Part shown: positions 1 to 10,171 of the stretch, one piece after another
Layout of the letters: each line of letters begins with the position of its first letter
How positions within the stretch are numbered: position 1 is the first letter of the stretch
Source of the DNA: Paracoccus acridae
GTDB taxonomy: Bacteria; Pseudomonadota; Alphaproteobacteria; Rhodobacterales; Rhodobacteraceae
Direction of reading: 5' to 3'
Length of the DNA: 43,960 bases
Assembly: GCF_014642735.1 (NCBI RefSeq)
Contig: NZ_BMIV01000017.1
Location: forward strand, 1-43,960
Notes under the pieces: generated by a model
The model's database searches: none
Told to the model about the DNA's origin: nothing
What the model saw: only the letters and a program-made list of their open reading frames with translations
Made by a program: the position numbers and the translations under genes

Positions 1-48
1 CCGGATCACGAAGGCGCATCAGAGAAAAAGAGCCATTTGCCTGATTAG
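1..48 (+). CDS. 3' end of an upstream gene (partial)
   Basis: Frame 1 is open from the window edge to a TAG at 46-48 and encodes a short hydrophilic tail ending SHLPD. A good terminator follows 30 bases later, which is what one expects behind a real gene. Only 15 residues are visible, so the product cannot be named and even the frame is an inference. Confidence 0.35.
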   Translation, partial: PDHEGASEKKSHLPD

Positions 49-79
49 GGCAGCATCCAGTTACGAGCGTCAACGGTTC

Positions 80-106
80 GGGCGGGGTCAAACTCCGCCC
101 TTTTTT
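80..106 (+). terminator. Rho-independent terminator
   Basis: A GC-rich stem (GGGCGGGG pairing with CTCCGCCC, one G-T pair) with a five-base loop is followed directly by six T residues. It would end transcription from the partial gene at the left edge, before the gene starting at 152. Confidence 0.75.
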
Positions 107-151
107 CAAGGGACTCCGTCTTGCCGCAGCGCTCTTTGCCAGGAAATCCAG

Positions 152-586
152 ATGTCCACGCGGTCCACAACCTCTGCCGTTGAATTCAAGCACGCTTTCG
201 TTGTGCCCGGCTCCAACAAGGAGTTCCCGCCTGGTCGCTATGAGGTCTTGGTTGAGGAAGAGCTTCTCGAAGGTCTCAGTTTCGCTGCATACAGGGAAAC
301 AGGGGCCTATCTGATGATCTACGGGAAGGGGCACAGCTCGGGGCCGACGGAGATGCGCGCCATTTCATCGGCCTATCTCACCATGGCACTGAAGCGTGAT
401 GCCCTCCTGGATGGGCCGGCTGAAAGCGCAGAGTCGGCACCTGCCTCTGAAGCTGTCAGTCCGTATAAAGGTGGCTCCCCTGATCAGGATGTGCAGGCAC
501 AGGATCTGGAGGCGAAGGAGGGCGCGACCGTCGGCAACAGGATCAAGCGATGGATCGGGACTGTGACATCGCTACTACCACGCTGA
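152..586 (+). CDS. Small unknown protein, copy A of a duplicated family
   Basis: This 144-residue protein has no signal peptide or membrane segment. I do not recognise the family. A conserved core around residues 10-55 carries FKHAFVVPGS, FPPGRYEVLVEEEL and RETGAYLMI, a beta-rich pattern. The middle is acidic and variable and the C-terminus is basic (GNRIKRWIGTVTSLLPR). A close relative lies inverted at 13873-14307: only 16 of the first 86 residues differ, and the similarity continues into the leader (CTCTTTGC followed by a purine-rich ribosome site), so the duplication included the 5' region. The gene after it (797-1285) shares a weaker PPGxYEV motif. The start is ATG with AGGAAA upstream. 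The function is unknown; its position before a periplasmic glucan synthase hints at an envelope or osmotic role, but this is inference only. Confidence 0.8.
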   Translation: MSTRSTTSAVEFKHAFVVPGSNKEFPPGRYEVLVEEELLEGLSFAAYRETGAYLMIYGKGHSSGPTEMRAISSAYLTMALKRDALLDGPAESAESAPASEAVSPYKGGSPDQDVQAQDLEAKEGATVGNRIKRWIGTVTSLLPR

Positions 587-796
587 CTCGTCTTCAGAAC
601 TCTCGACTGCCGCGTAATTCAGACGAGTGGCATTTGGCTGCCGCTCTAAGATCTTGCTTGCCTCCGAAGAGAGTCCCAATCACGGCCACTGCTTTCACCC
701 TGCGAAGCAAGCACTTGGTTGGTCCTACGTTCAGGCGAAACTGTAAGCGCAAGTGCCCGAACGGCTGACATAGCAACCCTTTTGGAGGGAGCCGAA

Positions 797-1285
797 TTGA
801 CCGGTTCAATCAAGACCACCGCCATCTTCCTGCGGGCCTTCGAACTTCCGAGCTTCAATGAGCCCCTGCCTCCTGGTGAATACGAGGTGGAAACCCAATT
901 CTCCCCTCCTTCAGCCGGGGTCAGCCCAGATGCCTGGAAGGCGTCTGTTCTGGTGCGTCTGCACCCCCGCACCTCCCATCCCGGTCTCAGTCGAACGCTG
1001 ACCGTCCCATTTGCGGAATTTGAACGGGCGGTGGCAAAGGACAAGCTGACAGGCAAGGCACTGACAGATTTCTTCCTGGAGGAAATGCTGGCTGACCCAA
1101 TGATCCGTCTTGTGATGGAGGCCGATGGTGTGGGCGAAGCCGAACTGCGCGACCTATATTCGAGGACCAGAAAACCGCCCGCGGATCCCCTGCAAGGTCA
1201 GCAAGAGCCAATCACACCCCGCGACGGCAAGGGTGCCGATGATGAGACGCAAGTCATTGGTACTCAAGGATCCGGTAGCCTGTGA
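797..1285 (+). CDS. Unknown protein coupled to glucan synthase
   Basis: This is a 162-residue protein of unknown family. I chose the TTG at 797 because GGAGGGA lies seven bases upstream and the resulting N-terminus (MTGSIKTTAIFLRAFELP) aligns with the N-terminus of the protein encoded at 152. An in-frame TTG at 719 would add 26 residues but lacks a clear ribosome site. The N-terminal 35 residues contain LPPGEYEVETQF, echoing the FPPGRYEVLVEE motif of the 152 and 14307 genes. The rest is helical and charged (FFLEEMLADPMIRLVMEADGV) with a polar, probably disordered tail. Its stop codon overlaps the GTG start of the glucan synthase (GTGA), which implies translational coupling and perhaps a physical or regulatory link. 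Confidence 0.75.
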   Translation: MTGSIKTTAIFLRAFELPSFNEPLPPGEYEVETQFSPPSAGVSPDAWKASVLVRLHPRTSHPGLSRTLTVPFAEFERAVAKDKLTGKALTDFFLEEMLADPMIRLVMEADGVGEAELRDLYSRTRKPPADPLQGQQEPITPRDGKGADDETQVIGTQGSGSL

Positions 1286-4200
1286 CGGCGAACCTACGCC
1301 AAAACCAACCCGCCTCAACGCATAGGATAGATCACCTGGAAGAGCGTATCACGGCCAGGAACTGGCCCCTGCTCCCTGCCCTCATCCGCCACGAGGTCTG
1401 GCTTGATCGCAGCCCTACCGAGGCCGGCATCGCTCTGGCGGCGTCATCGGCTCCCGCATTGCCTGCATGGCACATGTTTGAATTTCTCGGTCGCTTGACG
1501 AATAACCGCGCGGCTGTACGAGCCACTTATCTTTCGATTTTTAACGAGGTTCGCAACAAGGGTACTGTAACCCCTGCCGCTGAATGGCTGCTGGATAACC
1601 ACCACGTTGTTGACGAGACCTTCCGCCACCTGCACCGGGATCTGCAGCCGAAGTTCTACGGCAGCCTGCCTTCTCTTCAACTGGCAGGCGGAGCGCGCGT
1701 CCCTCGCGTGTTGGCATTGGCGTGGACCCATGTCGCGCTGACCAACTCTGCCGTGACTCTGGAGGAATTGAGCCAGCTCGTCGGTGGAATGCAGCGCCAT
1801 ACCGATCTGACCATCGGTGAGGTCTGGGCTGTCCCTTCTCTGCTGCGCTTCGTGCTGCTTGAAAACCTGCGTCGCCTGTCCGACCGGATCGAGGATGGCA
1901 ACCGCAAGCGTGCGGCAGCCAATGCACTGGCCGACTGTTTGGTGGGAGCCGCCCTCACGGAAGCAGCGGCGTTCTTGGCGTCAGAGTCTTCAGCGGCCCG
2001 TGACGCGACCTTTGCTGCGCAACTCCTTTATCGCCTCCGGGATGGTTCGGGAACGACAGCCCTGGCACTAGACTGGCTCGAGGCACAGTTAGCAGCTGCG
2101 GGGCAGACTCCTGACTCGATTTTGGCGGCCGAGCATGCCCGCCAGTCCAGCGGCAATGTCACCATGGGCAACATCATCAGAAGCCTGCGCCTGATCGACG
2201 AAACGGACTGGCTGGAATGGTTCGAGAGCGTATCGAGTGTTGATCGGGAACTGCGCCGCGCACCAGAGTTTGCTGCCCTGGATGGCGCAACTCGCAACAC
2301 GTACCGCGAACAGATCGAGCGGCTGGCCCGGCGATCCGACTTCACCGAAGTGGAGGTGGCTCGCGCAGCGCTCACAGCCGCGGATGGTGCGGACCCGGGG
2401 CGGCTGCTGTTGGCCGAAGGCTTGCCAGGACTCGAGGCGCATATCGCCTATCGTCCCACGCTGGCCGAGCGCCTGCGCCGCAGAAGCCGCCGCGCAGGCT
2501 GGGCTGCCCTGGCCGGCCCTGTGATCGTCGTGACCCTGCTGATTGCCGCGTTGATGGTACAGGGGCTTGACGCCCCCGCCTCGGTGGCCGTGCTGCTGTT
2601 TGTCCTCGCCCTGTTCCCTGCCTCCGAGGCCGCGCTTGCCATTGCACAGGCTACTGCGGCCCGCCTGTTCCCGCCCCGGCGCTTGCCTGCCTATGATTTC
2701 GCCAGCGGGGTGCCAGAGACATCCCGTACGCTGGTCGTGATCCCCTACCTGCTGACTTCACGCGACGACACAGACGAGGTGCTACGGACCCTGGAGCTTC
2801 ACTACCTGTCCAACGCATTGGGTGCGATCGATTTTGCATTGCTGTCGGATTGGGGCGACAGTCCGACCGAAACCCGTTCTGACGACACCCTGCTGCTGGC
2901 TCACGCACGCGCCGGGATCGAGGCGCTGGCCAGCCGCTACGCGGCCACTGGCCGCCGCTTCTACCTGCTCCACCGTCACCGTGTTCGCAACTTGCAGGAA
3001 GGCATCTGGATGGGGTGGGAGCGAAAACGCGGCAAGCTGATGGAGCTGAACGCCCTGCTGCGTGGGAACGCCGACACTTCGTTCATGGAAACTGGGCCCT
3101 TGCCCCCTGCTGACGTGCGCTTTGTGCTGACGCTGGACAGCGATACGCGTCTTTTGCGCAATTCGGTGTCGGCCTTGGCAGGGAAGCTGGCCCATCCGGT
3201 GAACCGCCCCATATCCGACGCCACGGGCCGAGTGGTGTCGGGGCACGCGATCCTTCAGCCCCGGGTCACGCCATCGTTGACGTCCGGCAACGAAGCGTCG
3301 GTCTTCCAGCGGATCTTCTCGACCAACAGAGGTCTGGACCCTTACGTCTTTACGGTGTCCGACCTTTACCAGGACCTGTTCGAAGAAGGCAGCTTTACCG
3401 GCAAAGGCATGTACGACCTGGATGCCTTCACTCAGGCGACAGAAGGGCGTATTCCCGACAATACGGTCCTGTCCCACGACTTGCTCGAAGGGGCGCTGGC
3501 CCGATCTGCACTGGTGACCGACGTCCAGGTGATCGAGGATTTTCCCACCCACTATCACGTGGATGCGGCACGTCAGCACCGCTGGATTCGAGGGGACTGG
3601 CAGCTTCTGCCGTTTATCCTGTCGCGCGGCAACGGGTTGGGCAGGCTTGCGCGGTTCAAGATGATGGACAACCTGCGCCGCTCGCTGGTGCCGACAGCAT
3701 GGATCGCGGCCTCGGTGATGGGATGGCTCGCCCTAACACCCGGCGTCGCCCTGCGGTTGCAGATCCTGTTGATCCTGACCTTGTTCATGGGATCAGTGAT
3801 GAGCTTCTACGCCGGACTGGTGCCGGGCCATCCTTTCGCTTCGTCCCAGCGGCACCTTCGAGTGGTGCTTGCCGAGGCGAAAGGGTATCTGTCGGCGGTT
3901 CTGCTGCGCCTGTCCTTCATGCCCCATCAGGCAGTGCTGGCGCTGGACGCGATCGGCCGGACCCTGCACCGCATGTGCGTGAGCCGCCGGCACCTGCTGG
4001 AGTGGCGCAGCAACTCAGACGTTGCGGCGGGTGGGGCGGGCAGCCGGACCGACTATCTGCGGCGCATGGCCGTGGCTCCGGTGACGGCGATCGTGGTGCT
4101 GATCCTGGTCGCGCTGATCAACCCTGCGAACCTGCCCTTGGCTGCATTGGTCGCGCTGGCCTGGCTTATCGCCCCGCTACTGGCATGGGAGACAAGCCGC

Positions 4201-7200
4201 ACATTGGAAACGCAGGACCGGCTGAATGTCGCTCCAGCAGATGCTGCAGCGTTGCGCCGCACCGCCCGGATCACCTGGCGCTTCTTTGAGGAGTTCGTCG
4301 GTGCCGACACTCATCACCTGCCGCCAGACAACTTCCAGGATACTCCTGAACCGAAGATAGCCGAAAGGACTTCGCCCTCCAATGCGGGCCTGTATCTTCT
4401 GGCGACACTCTCGGCACGCGATTTCGGCTGGATCGGCCTGCCCGAGACGCTGGACCGCATCGAGGCTACTTTGTCCACGCTGGAGCGGATGGAAAAGTTC
4501 AATGGCCATCTGCTCAACTGGTATGACACGCGCGACCTTTCGGTGCTGCAGCCACGCTATGTATCATCAGTGGACAGCGGCAATCTTGCAGGCCATCTGG
4601 TAACGCTTGCCTCCGCATTGCGGGGGTGGACGCATGGAGCCATCGTCCATGTGCCCACCAATCCGCAAGGGGTCGGCGATGTGCTGAACGTGCTGGCACG
4701 CCAGCTTGAAACCATTCCTGATGACCGCCGCGCCCTGCGGCCCCTGCTCCGCCGCCTGCAGGAACGCATTGACGGCTTCTCAAGAAGCTATGCAGACATA
4801 CTGACCGAGCCACATTTGGCAGTGATGCAGGGCCTTAATCTGACGGTGATCGCAGGCGATATCCGTCAGTTCGCTGAGGCCTATGTGGGGGAACTCGAAA
4901 CCGACGGCAGCGACCTCCTCTGGTGGGCCGAGGCACTGCAACGCGCTTGCGAGGCCGCGATACGACCACCCGGAAATGCTCCAAAGGTGGAGGAACGCCT
5001 GGCCTCCTTGTCCGAACGCGCCCGGGCACTTGCCTTCGGGATGGACTTTGGTTTCCTGATGAACCCGCAGCGGCAACTCTTGTCTATCGGGTATCGTGCC
5101 GAATCCAAGCAACTGGACGAGAGCTGCTATGATCTGATGGCGTCCGAGGCGCGGCTGGCAAGCCTGTTCGCCATTGCAAAGGGCGATGCCCCGAACGAGC
5201 ACTGGTTCCGCCTGGGCCGACCGGTGGCCGCCCTAGGCACGCACGGGTCCTTGTTGTCCTGGTCGGGATCAATGTTCGAATACCTGATGCCGCCTTTGGT
5301 GATGCACGAACGGCAGGGCAGCCTGCTTTCGCAATCCTGCGTGGCGGCGGTGGATGTCCAGATTGCCCAGGGGCGCGCTCGGGGTGTGCCCTGGGGCGTA
5401 TCCGAAAGCGCCTTCAACGCCCGCGACCGCGAGATGAACTACCAATACTATGCCTTCGGCGATCCGGCGCTTGCGCTGAAGCGGGCGGGGACAGAGGATC
5501 TGGTTGTCGCCCCCTATGCCACCGCGCTGGCCAGCCAGATCCGTCCGCGCGCGGCGGTCGCCAATTTTGACCGCCTGGAGGGGATCGGCGCCCTAGGGCC
5601 GTATGGCTTCTTCGACGCCATCGACTTCACCCCTGCCCGCCTGCCCACAGGCTTCGATATGGCCATCGTCCGCACCGTCATGGCCCACCACCAGGGCATG
5701 AGCATTGTGGCGATCGCCAACGCGCTCCTAGAAGGTATTCACCGCGACCGCTTCCACGACGATCCGGTCATCAGGGCGGCTGAGTTGCTGCTGCAGGAAA
5801 AGGCCCCGCGAGAGATCGTGCCCATCACGCGCCCCGCCCCAGGCCACAGCCGCGAGGGCGGTACGGAACTACCCCCGGCATTGCAGACGATCCTGGAGAA
5901 TCCGGCCGAGGCGCCACGGGCCATCGGGCTTATGTCGAACGGCCGGTACACCCGAATGGTCACTGGAACCGGCACCGGCTGGTCGCGGTTGGACGACCGG
6001 GCCGTCACCCGTTGGCGTCCGGACCCAACCTTGGATCGCGACGGACTGTTCCTGTTCTTGCGCGACGCCCAGACGCAGGACTGGTGGTCCGCAACGTCTG
6101 CACCGACGGCAGAGCCTTCCGAGATAGCGCGCGCCATCTTTTCTGGCCACAAGGCGGAATTCTTCAAGACTGCCCACGACATCGAGAGCCATCTTGAGAT
6201 CATCGTAGCGTCCGAAGCGCAAGCAGAGGGGATGCGCCTGACGCTTCGCAACCTTTCAAAGCGACCGCGCGTGATCGAAGTGACGAGCTATGGAGAGATC
6301 GTGCTGGACAGGCCGCAGGCGGACTTGGCCCATCTGGCATTTTCCAAGATGTTTGTGCGTACGGCAATCGAACGCGATGGCAGCGCCGTCACCGCGCGCC
6401 GCAACCGACGTGGGACCGAACCCGTGCTGTATCTTGCGCATCTGGCGGTTGGAGGAACGCCCTTGGGGGCAGAGACTGACCGTCGCACCTTTATCGGCAG
6501 GGGGCAGGACATTACCCACCCGGCTGCGATGGAGCCAGGCATGCGGCTGGGCGGCGGGCAGGGCTTCACCCTGGACCCGATCTTCGCGCTGCGCCGTCGG
6601 CTCCGCATTGCACCGGGGAAAGAAGCATCGCTGACCTTCTGGACCATTGTCGCCGATGACGACGCATCCCTTGACGCTGCGCTGAACCATTATGCGGATC
6701 GCGCCGCATATGACCACGAAAGTCGTCTGGCCTGGACACTTTCACAGGTGCAGCTGCGCCACATGGACAGTTCGCTGGAAGAGGCGGCGATGTTTCGCGC
6801 CTATGCTGCCCAGCTGATCTGGCCAGATGGTCAAATGGCCGTGCAGGATGCCGAACTCCGCACCGCCATCGGTCCGCAGTCCAGTCTTTGGGGGCTCGGT
6901 ATCTCGGGCGACTTGCCGATCATGATACTGCGGATTGATACCGAAACTGATCTACCCATCGTCCGAACCGCGCTGCGCATGCAGGGCTATTTCCGCCACC
7001 ATGGCGTTCGGGCCGATCTGGTGATCCTGAACGACCGGGCATCCAGCTATATCCAGGACTTGCAGAGCGCGCTGACAGCGTTGTGCGACACATTCCTGCG
7101 CACACATCTCGATCCCACCGCGCGTCACGTCTTTGTCCTGCGGCAGGACCAGATGGATCCCGGCCAGATGCGGGCTCTGTTGGCAGCCGGACGGGTTGTC

Positions 7201-9675
7201 TTGCACAGTCGCAACGGCACGCTGGCGGAACAACTGGCTCGGGTTCAGGCCGCTGCGATGGCCGTGCCGACAAACCGCGATCGACCCATTTCATTCGGAC
7301 ATGCCGCGCCGCGCGATATGCCGGATTTTCCTGTAGAGGACTTGCGTCACTTTAATGGATACGGCGGTTTTTCATCTGACGGACGCGAATATGTCATTCG
7401 TCTTCGTCATGGCGAATCCACCCCCCAGCCCTGGATCAATGTCATTGCCCGCGACGGCTTCGGCTTCCATGTTTCGGCCGAAGGAGTGGGCTTTACATGG
7501 GCCGTAAATTCGCGCGACTACCAGATCACTCCATGGTCGAACGACCCAGTCGAGAACCGCCCGGGCGAGGCAATCCTGCTGAAATGCCGCCGAACCGGGC
7601 GCATCACGTCGCCCTTCTCGGCACTGTGCTCTGATCCGGGCGCAATCCATGAAGCGCGGCACGGGCTAGGCTACAGCCGCTTCAGCTCCTGGAGCAACTG
7701 GATCGGTCTGGAGGCAGTTCAGACGCTGGCGGTCAATGGACCCGCCAAGCTGACCCGTTTGCGTGTGACCAATCGAGGGAAGGAACAGCTGGAGCTCGAT
7801 TGTCTCGCCTATGCCGAACTGGTGTTAGGCAACGACCGCGGCCGCACCGCTTCGGCGATCCGCGCACAGGCCGGCGCCAATGCCGTCATCGCCTGCAATG
7901 CAGGGTCGATTGAGTTTCCAAGCCGGGCCGCGGGCCTCGCTTGCGACCTCGCAGTGACAGGGTGGCTGGCCTCGCGTTCGGCGATGCTTGGCGCGGGCAA
8001 CGTGCGCTGCCCCGAGGCTCTGGTCGGATCTTGGCCCGCCAATTCGACTGATACCGGAGGCGATCCCTGCCTGGCGCTGCGGACCCGCCTTGCCGTGGCG
8101 CCCGGAGAGACGGCCGAAGTGGTTTTTGCCTTGGCCGACGCGCCCGAAGCCGAGTTGCCCGGTATCCTTGGCGCCGTCACCAGCGTGACGGAGGTGGCGC
8201 AGTCGCTTGAATGCGCGGCAGCGGAATGGGAAGGGTTCCTAGACACGCTTCAGATCCAGACGCCCGACCCGAAGCTGGATCTGATGATCAACACCTGGCT
8301 GCCATATCAGGCGTTAGCGTGCCGCATCCGGGCACGCTCGGCCTTCTACCAGGCATCCGGCGCCTTCGGGTTCCGAGACCAGTTACAGGACACGTCGGCG
8401 CTGATCCTTCACGATCCGGACCTGTGCCGCCGCCAGATCCTCAACGCCGCCGCACGCCAGTTCACCGAGGGAGACGTGCAGCACTGGTGGTTGCCTTCAA
8501 GTGGCGCAGGGGTGCGGACGATGATTTCGGACGATGTCATCTGGTTGGGCCACATCACGGAACGCTATGTCCGCCTGACAGGTGACCGCGCCATTCTGGA
8601 TGAGCCGGTGCCGTTCATCACCGGTCCTTTGCTGGAGCCTGGACAGCACGACAACTTCCTGACACCCGAGCAATCAGGCGAAGTCGCCCCCCTATACGAC
8701 CATTGCGCCCGCGCACTGGATCTGGCCGTGGCGCGGACTGGATCGCACGGGCTTCCACTCATGCTAGGTGGTGACTGGAACGACGGCATGAACCGAGTGG
8801 GCGAAGAAGGACGGGGCGAGAGCGTCTGGCTTGGCTGGTTCCTGTGCGCCACCATCGATGCGTTCATCCCTTTGGCCGAGGCGCGAGGTGATAATGTCCG
8901 CGCCGCCGTTTGGCGCACGCACCGCACGGCGGTGGCCGAGGCACTGGATGCCGCAGGCTGGGATGGCGCCTGGTATCGGCGCGGCTATTTCGACGACGGC
9001 AGCCCCTTGGGTTCGGCGGATTCAGCAGAATGCCGCATCGACTCCATTGCGCAAAGCTGGGCCGCAATCTCGAAGGCGGGGCGGCCTGACCGGGTCGGGC
9101 CCGCGATGGATGCCGCCCTGACCTGGCTACTGGACCAAGACGCACAGGCGTTGAAGCTCTTCACGCCTCCTTTCGAGAATACCGACAAGGAACCGGGCTA
9201 TATCAAAGCTTATCCTCCCGGCGTGCGGGAAAATGGCGGCCAATACACTCACGCCGCAAGTTGGATGGTCTATGCCCTGGGCAGGATGGGCAGGGGTGCC
9301 GATGCGCACCGGCTGTTTGATCTTCTGAATCCGATTTCTCACGCTGAGAACCGGGCCGATGTCGACCGCTATCGTGTGGAACCCTATGTTGTCGCAGCCG
9401 ACGTTTATGGCGAAGGGGCGAAAGCTGGGCGCGGCGGCTGGACCTGGTACACGGGCAGCGCCGGGTGGCTATACCGCGCGGCAGTCGAGGGCATCCTGGG
9501 AATTGTCCCTGAAGGCGGCGATCGGCTGCGGATCGAACCGGCCCTTCCGCCCCACTGGCCGGGCTTCAGCGCTACAATCACAGTGGCGGGCCACAAGCGC
9601 CAGATCGAGGTCAAGCAAGATGGTGTTACACTGGACGGGGAAGGGCCAGGTGAGGATGGAACGTTTGCGCTTTAG
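1282..9675 (+). CDS. ndvB: Cyclic beta-1,2-glucan synthase (NdvB/ChvB type)
   Basis: This 2797-residue inner-membrane enzyme would polymerise UDP-glucose into cyclic beta-1,2-glucan, an osmoregulated periplasmic glucan. The N-terminal ~400 residues are helical. Membrane segments occur at about 407-450 (WAALAGPVIVVTLLIAAL and following), 800-850 and 930-975. The GT84 glycosyltransferase core lies between them, with DSDTRL near 618 (DxD, UDP-sugar binding) and QHRWIRGDW near 765 (QxxRW). A glucoamylase-like domain follows, with HHQGMSIVAIANAL near 1475. The C-terminal third is GH94-like, with SSGAGVRTMISDDVIWLGH and GGDWNDGMN near 2496, which in this family trims and controls ring size. The length matches the roughly 2800 residues of NdvB. 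The start is GTG, overlapping the stop of the preceding gene. The gene is intact; the symbol follows the Sinorhizobium homologue. Confidence 0.93.
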   Translation: MTANLRQNQPASTHRIDHLEERITARNWPLLPALIRHEVWLDRSPTEAGIALAASSAPALPAWHMFEFLGRLTNNRAAVRATYLSIFNEVRNKGTVTPAAEWLLDNHHVVDETFRHLHRDLQPKFYGSLPSLQLAGGARVPRVLALAWTHVALTNSAVTLEELSQLVGGMQRHTDLTIGEVWAVPSLLRFVLLENLRRLSDRIEDGNRKRAAANALADCLVGAALTEAAAFLASESSAARDATFAAQLLYRLRDGSGTTALALDWLEAQLAAAGQTPDSILAAEHARQSSGNVTMGNIIRSLRLIDETDWLEWFESVSSVDRELRRAPEFAALDGATRNTYREQIERLARRSDFTEVEVARAALTAADGADPGRLLLAEGLPGLEAHIAYRPTLAERLRRRSRRAGWAALAGPVIVVTLLIAALMVQGLDAPASVAVLLFVLALFPASEAALAIAQATAARLFPPRRLPAYDFASGVPETSRTLVVIPYLLTSRDDTDEVLRTLELHYLSNALGAIDFALLSDWGDSPTETRSDDTLLLAHARAGIEALASRYAATGRRFYLLHRHRVRNLQEGIWMGWERKRGKLMELNALLRGNADTSFMETGPLPPADVRFVLTLDSDTRLLRNSVSALAGKLAHPVNRPISDATGRVVSGHAILQPRVTPSLTSGNEASVFQRIFSTNRGLDPYVFTVSDLYQDLFEEGSFTGKGMYDLDAFTQATEGRIPDNTVLSHDLLEGALARSALVTDVQVIEDFPTHYHVDAARQHRWIRGDWQLLPFILSRGNGLGRLARFKMMDNLRRSLVPTAWIAASVMGWLALTPGVALRLQILLILTLFMGSVMSFYAGLVPGHPFASSQRHLRVVLAEAKGYLSAVLLRLSFMPHQAVLALDAIGRTLHRMCVSRRHLLEWRSNSDVAAGGAGSRTDYLRRMAVAPVTAIVVLILVALINPANLPLAALVALAWLIAPLLAWETSRTLETQDRLNVAPADAAALRRTARITWRFFEEFVGADTHHLPPDNFQDTPEPKIAERTSPSNAGLYLLATLSARDFGWIGLPETLDRIEATLSTLERMEKFNGHLLNWYDTRDLSVLQPRYVSSVDSGNLAGHLVTLASALRGWTHGAIVHVPTNPQGVGDVLNVLARQLETIPDDRRALRPLLRRLQERIDGFSRSYADILTEPHLAVMQGLNLTVIAGDIRQFAEAYVGELETDGSDLLWWAEALQRACEAAIRPPGNAPKVEERLASLSERARALAFGMDFGFLMNPQRQLLSIGYRAESKQLDESCYDLMASEARLASLFAIAKGDAPNEHWFRLGRPVAALGTHGSLLSWSGSMFEYLMPPLVMHERQGSLLSQSCVAAVDVQIAQGRARGVPWGVSESAFNARDREMNYQYYAFGDPALALKRAGTEDLVVAPYATALASQIRPRAAVANFDRLEGIGALGPYGFFDAIDFTPARLPTGFDMAIVRTVMAHHQGMSIVAIANALLEGIHRDRFHDDPVIRAAELLLQEKAPREIVPITRPAPGHSREGGTELPPALQTILENPAEAPRAIGLMSNGRYTRMVTGTGTGWSRLDDRAVTRWRPDPTLDRDGLFLFLRDAQTQDWWSATSAPTAEPSEIARAIFSGHKAEFFKTAHDIESHLEIIVASEAQAEGMRLTLRNLSKRPRVIEVTSYGEIVLDRPQADLAHLAFSKMFVRTAIERDGSAVTARRNRRGTEPVLYLAHLAVGGTPLGAETDRRTFIGRGQDITHPAAMEPGMRLGGGQGFTLDPIFALRRRLRIAPGKEASLTFWTIVADDDASLDAALNHYADRAAYDHESRLAWTLSQVQLRHMDSSLEEAAMFRAYAAQLIWPDGQMAVQDAELRTAIGPQSSLWGLGISGDLPIMILRIDTETDLPIVRTALRMQGYFRHHGVRADLVILNDRASSYIQDLQSALTALCDTFLRTHLDPTARHVFVLRQDQMDPGQMRALLAAGRVVLHSRNGTLAEQLARVQAAAMAVPTNRDRPISFGHAAPRDMPDFPVEDLRHFNGYGGFSSDGREYVIRLRHGESTPQPWINVIARDGFGFHVSAEGVGFTWAVNSRDYQITPWSNDPVENRPGEAILLKCRRTGRITSPFSALCSDPGAIHEARHGLGYSRFSSWSNWIGLEAVQTLAVNGPAKLTRLRVTNRGKEQLELDCLAYAELVLGNDRGRTASAIRAQAGANAVIACNAGSIEFPSRAAGLACDLAVTGWLASRSAMLGAGNVRCPEALVGSWPANSTDTGGDPCLALRTRLAVAPGETAEVVFALADAPEAELPGILGAVTSVTEVAQSLECAAAEWEGFLDTLQIQTPDPKLDLMINTWLPYQALACRIRARSAFYQASGAFGFRDQLQDTSALILHDPDLCRRQILNAAARQFTEGDVQHWWLPSSGAGVRTMISDDVIWLGHITERYVRLTGDRAILDEPVPFITGPLLEPGQHDNFLTPEQSGEVAPLYDHCARALDLAVARTGSHGLPLMLGGDWNDGMNRVGEEGRGESVWLGWFLCATIDAFIPLAEARGDNVRAAVWRTHRTAVAEALDAAGWDGAWYRRGYFDDGSPLGSADSAECRIDSIAQSWAAISKAGRPDRVGPAMDAALTWLLDQDAQALKLFTPPFENTDKEPGYIKAYPPGVRENGGQYTHAASWMVYALGRMGRGADAHRLFDLLNPISHAENRADVDRYRVEPYVVAADVYGEGAKAGRGGWTWYTGSAGWLYRAAVEGILGIVPEGGDRLRIEPALPPHWPGFSATITVAGHKRQIEVKQDGVTLDGEGPGEDGTFAL

Positions 9676-9928
9676 GATGGCAGCCGAGTATCAAATGGTA
9701 TGAGGAGCAATGAGGTGCCAGCGGTCTGAAAGTTGCATTTCAGAATAGCGCGCGCCCCGGCTATAGCTCCTGAGGTGATAATCGGATTTACGGAATATTA
9801 TTACTTTATATCAATTTGTTGTATACTGATCTCTGCACCATTCTCTTCTGGTCATCCGGTATTTGAAACGCCGTTGCTATATGTTTCAATGCGAGGCAGT
9901 ATAAACAATGTATAGACATGGGGTCCTG

Positions 9929-10171
9929 ATGCGCGCCGTAGTCAAGAAATGGGGAAACAGCGCCTCAGTGCGCATTCCCGCATCCTTCATGGCTGCGGCA
10001 GGCTTGCGCCTGGATCAGGCCGTTGAGGTGCGAGAGGACAAAGGGCGCGTTGTCATCGAACCCATTGCCCACGAAGAGTATGACCTTGCTGATCTGCTTG
10101 CCGGTATCACGCCGGAGAACATTCATGATCAGGTCGATTTCGGGGCACCAGTCGGTAACGAAGCTCTCTGA
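9929..10171 (+). CDS. MazE/PemI-type antitoxin (AbrB-like)
   Basis: This 80-residue antitoxin has the swapped-hairpin AbrB/MazE signature at its N-terminus (MRAVVKKWGNSASVRIP), followed by the usual LRLDQAVEVREDKGRVVIEP. The acidic C-terminal half (EEYDLADLLAGITPENIHDQVDFG) is the part that in this family wraps around the toxin. I took the second in-frame Met as start because the family begins there; a start at 9908 would add seven unlikely residues. The stop overlaps the toxin start by one base (TGATG), typical of coupled antitoxin-toxin synthesis. The pair would autoregulate its own AT-rich upstream region, where TATA-rich half-repeats are visible at about 9900-9916. Confidence 0.9.
   Translation: MRAVVKKWGNSASVRIPASFMAAAGLRLDQAVEVREDKGRVVIEPIAHEEYDLADLLAGITPENIHDQVDFGAPVGNEAL

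Noticed and set aside
2782..3579. 265-codon open frame antisense to the glucan synthase
   Set aside because: It lies wholly inside a well-supported gene with strong family motifs; long antisense frames are expected in GC-rich coding DNA and it shows no domain.
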